Source of the DNA: Begonia masoniana | Taxonomy: Eukaryota > Streptophyta > Magnoliopsida > Cucurbitales > Begoniaceae | Assembly: GCA_022432975.1 (NCBI GenBank) | Contig: CM039502.1 | Span: 5,880,375-5,944,374, forward strand | Length of the DNA stretch: 64,000 nucleotides | Reading direction: 5' to 3' | In this document: positions 62,290 to 64,000 of the stretch, in pieces | Position numbering within the stretch: position 1 is the first letter of the stretch | How the letters are laid out: each line of letters opens with the position of its first letter | Notes under the pieces: generated by a model | What the model was told of the DNA's origin: nothing | Database searches by the model: none | The model's input: only the letters and a program-made list of their open reading frames with translations | Program-made: the position numbers and the translations under genes

Positions 62290-64000
62290 GGATAAACAAA
62301 CCAGGAGGCAAATAGAGAAGTCAAAGCGTAGAATGAGAGTGGAAATTAAAAGAAATATTTTTTAAAATTTATAAAAAATCATAAAAAAAAAATAGAGGTG
62401 GAAAAATAGGATCTGAAAATAGAGCAAAAATAATGGCAGTCTATGTCTATCTCTCCGTAAATGCATCTCTCTTTCTATCACTACTTTTCTTCATTTTTAT
62501 GGTTTATTTTTACAAATATAGAGTTTCTTAAATATTAATTACAATGAAAATATTTTTAAATTTAAGATAATTAACTGATAAACCCTTAAACTACGGAGTC
62601 ATTAACAAATTCATCTTTAAACTATATTTTGTTAACAAAACAATCTTCAGCGAGAGTCGGGTCTCGCTCTCGACGTGCTTATTATCTACTAAGAAACTAT
62701 CTTTGTAGATTCAATTTAAGAAAGAAAAAGAATAAAAAGAGTTGGTGCTTGTCCATTGTCATGAGGTCACCTCTTTTATAAACAAATAATAAATGAAGTT
62801 AACTTTTGCAATAACGATAGTTACATTCTTCTTATATTATTAGAGGAGGGTTTGTAATTTCATAAGCACGTGAAGTCAATAAACAGCTACGTGGCATGTT
62901 ACCCTTCGTTCAACGGTCAAAAACCTCTTATGGGAAATGACTATAGCACCCTTGGGCCAATTGTGGGATCCTCAATTTTTGTTTACATATATGCCGACTT
63001 CTTCAGAAAATGACAACCGTTGGATTGGATATGATGTGAAGATAGACAAACTACAGTTACTTGAAGTACACTATTCAAATGCCCAACTAAAATCAAGTTT
63101 CATAGTCAAGCAAGATAACAGTTTCAAATTTTTTTTTTTTTTAAAGGTGGTTTTATGGATTGGTATGTTCTTCAATGATTTTATTTTGACGAATAAAAAG
63201 TAATAATTATTGTTTTAAGTTACGAAAAATTAAGTTTTACATATTGAGTCTAACAATGGATAACACGGTTACAATTATTGGTTCGTGTTATATTTAATGG
63301 TTTAAAATAATGTTAAAAATTATTTTTCGAATCTGTGAAATTTTGCGTGTAAAATTTTTTGAAACTCAGGATGTGACAGGAAACTTGAATTTTTAGGCCT
63401 AAAAGTTTCAAGTTTTAGCGGACACTTTATACTTCTTGAGTTTACCCGGGGTCGACACTTCCATCACTACAAACCTCTCGGGTTTTAACTCAAATTGCAC
63501 TAGTGGTCGACACTTCTTATAAAGTGTCGACACCTTTGAGCTCTCAGTTCAAATTTCTAATTACGCTAGCGGTTGATCATTCCCTCGAAATCACTATCGC
63601 TACTATTCTGATTAACAAACTGGGGAAGACATTTTTTACGATGACGAAATTGTTTTCGCACTAAATCGGAGTGACAAAAGGAGGAGGTCTTCATCTACTC
63701 CATTGAACAAGCAAGGTTTTGGTGGGAAGCGCAAATTAGGGGGAGAGTTGAGCTTTGGTAGGATTTGGGAGATGCAAAAAACAAAAATTAAGGCTACATT
63801 TGTGCTGCTGGAAATGATGCTTGGAGGGCTTAGATTCATGGTACAGATAGATAACCCAAGAATTGAAAAGGAAATGGGCATATCTGAATTTTTGTTGGGC
63901 CTCATGCTCCAAGCAGTCCATGAATAAAAAGACAAAATAGCTTGGGTGAAACAGAGGAAGCAATCCATGAATTTTAGTATTTACAAAATTTTTATTGAAT
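62288..64000. other. intergenic DNA, no recognised gene (block B)
   Basis: Matches 20704-22420 closely. It contains the GTGTCGACAC palindromes near 63450-63530. No coding motif. Confidence 0.5.

Overview
The window is nuclear DNA of a flowering plant, most likely a eudicot. It is AT-rich and intron-bearing. It carries two plant-specific gene families, the strigolactone receptor D14 and the WEB1-type chloroplast-movement coiled-coil protein. The rest is mostly plant transposable elements: Ty1/copia, Ty3/gypsy, a Cassandra-type TRIM, hAT-like and foldback elements. It is a scaffold of three contigs joined by two gaps of exactly 100 N (32951-33050 and 47289-47388).

Contig 1 (1-32950). A copia element on the minus strand (1-5880, 3' LTR outside the window) has one continuous gag-pol frame but lacks the reverse transcriptase catalytic segment. 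Block A (5881 to at least 22420) follows. It is a mosaic of a truncated Cassandra TRIM, copia fragments, a short gypsy element with a protease ORF, two foldback structures and a copia RNase H relic, and it ends in an intact two-exon WEB1-like gene (17203-19883, minus). Next come a probable gypsy solo LTR (23160-25232) and a C-terminal fragment of a probable glutamate-receptor-like channel (26120-26590). From about 26681 to the gap the sequence repeats 6100-12420 but with very frequent small indels, as in unpolished long-read sequence.

Contig 2 (33051-47288). After a gypsy 3' fragment comes an intact D14 gene (two exons, 267 codons, catalytic triad S97/D218/H247). Downstream is a complete Sirevirus-like copia element (36539-46955) with two 1354-bp LTRs, the 5-bp target duplication AGATC, several polypurine tracts and a large third ORF beyond pol. 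Its gag-pol frame has two in-frame TGA codons and one frameshift.

Contig 3 (47389-64000). Block B (48722-64000) is a second copy of block A at roughly 98-99% identity in genes, including a second intact WEB1-like gene (58782-61462). Either this is a recent segmental duplication or the two haplotypes of one locus have been placed in tandem. Block B alone contains a complete Cassandra TRIM with both LTRs. Beside it is a 916-bp hAT-like element with perfect 12-bp terminal inverted repeats and an 8-bp target duplication, which has captured the 5' coding end of an FKF1-type blue-light receptor gene.

Only D14 and the two WEB1-like genes look like functional host genes. Nothing in the layout suggests that they act together. 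The most interesting material is the gene-capturing hAT element, the Sirevirus-like third ORF with its ATCGGCA-rich LTRs, and the assembly signals that affect how the duplication should be read.
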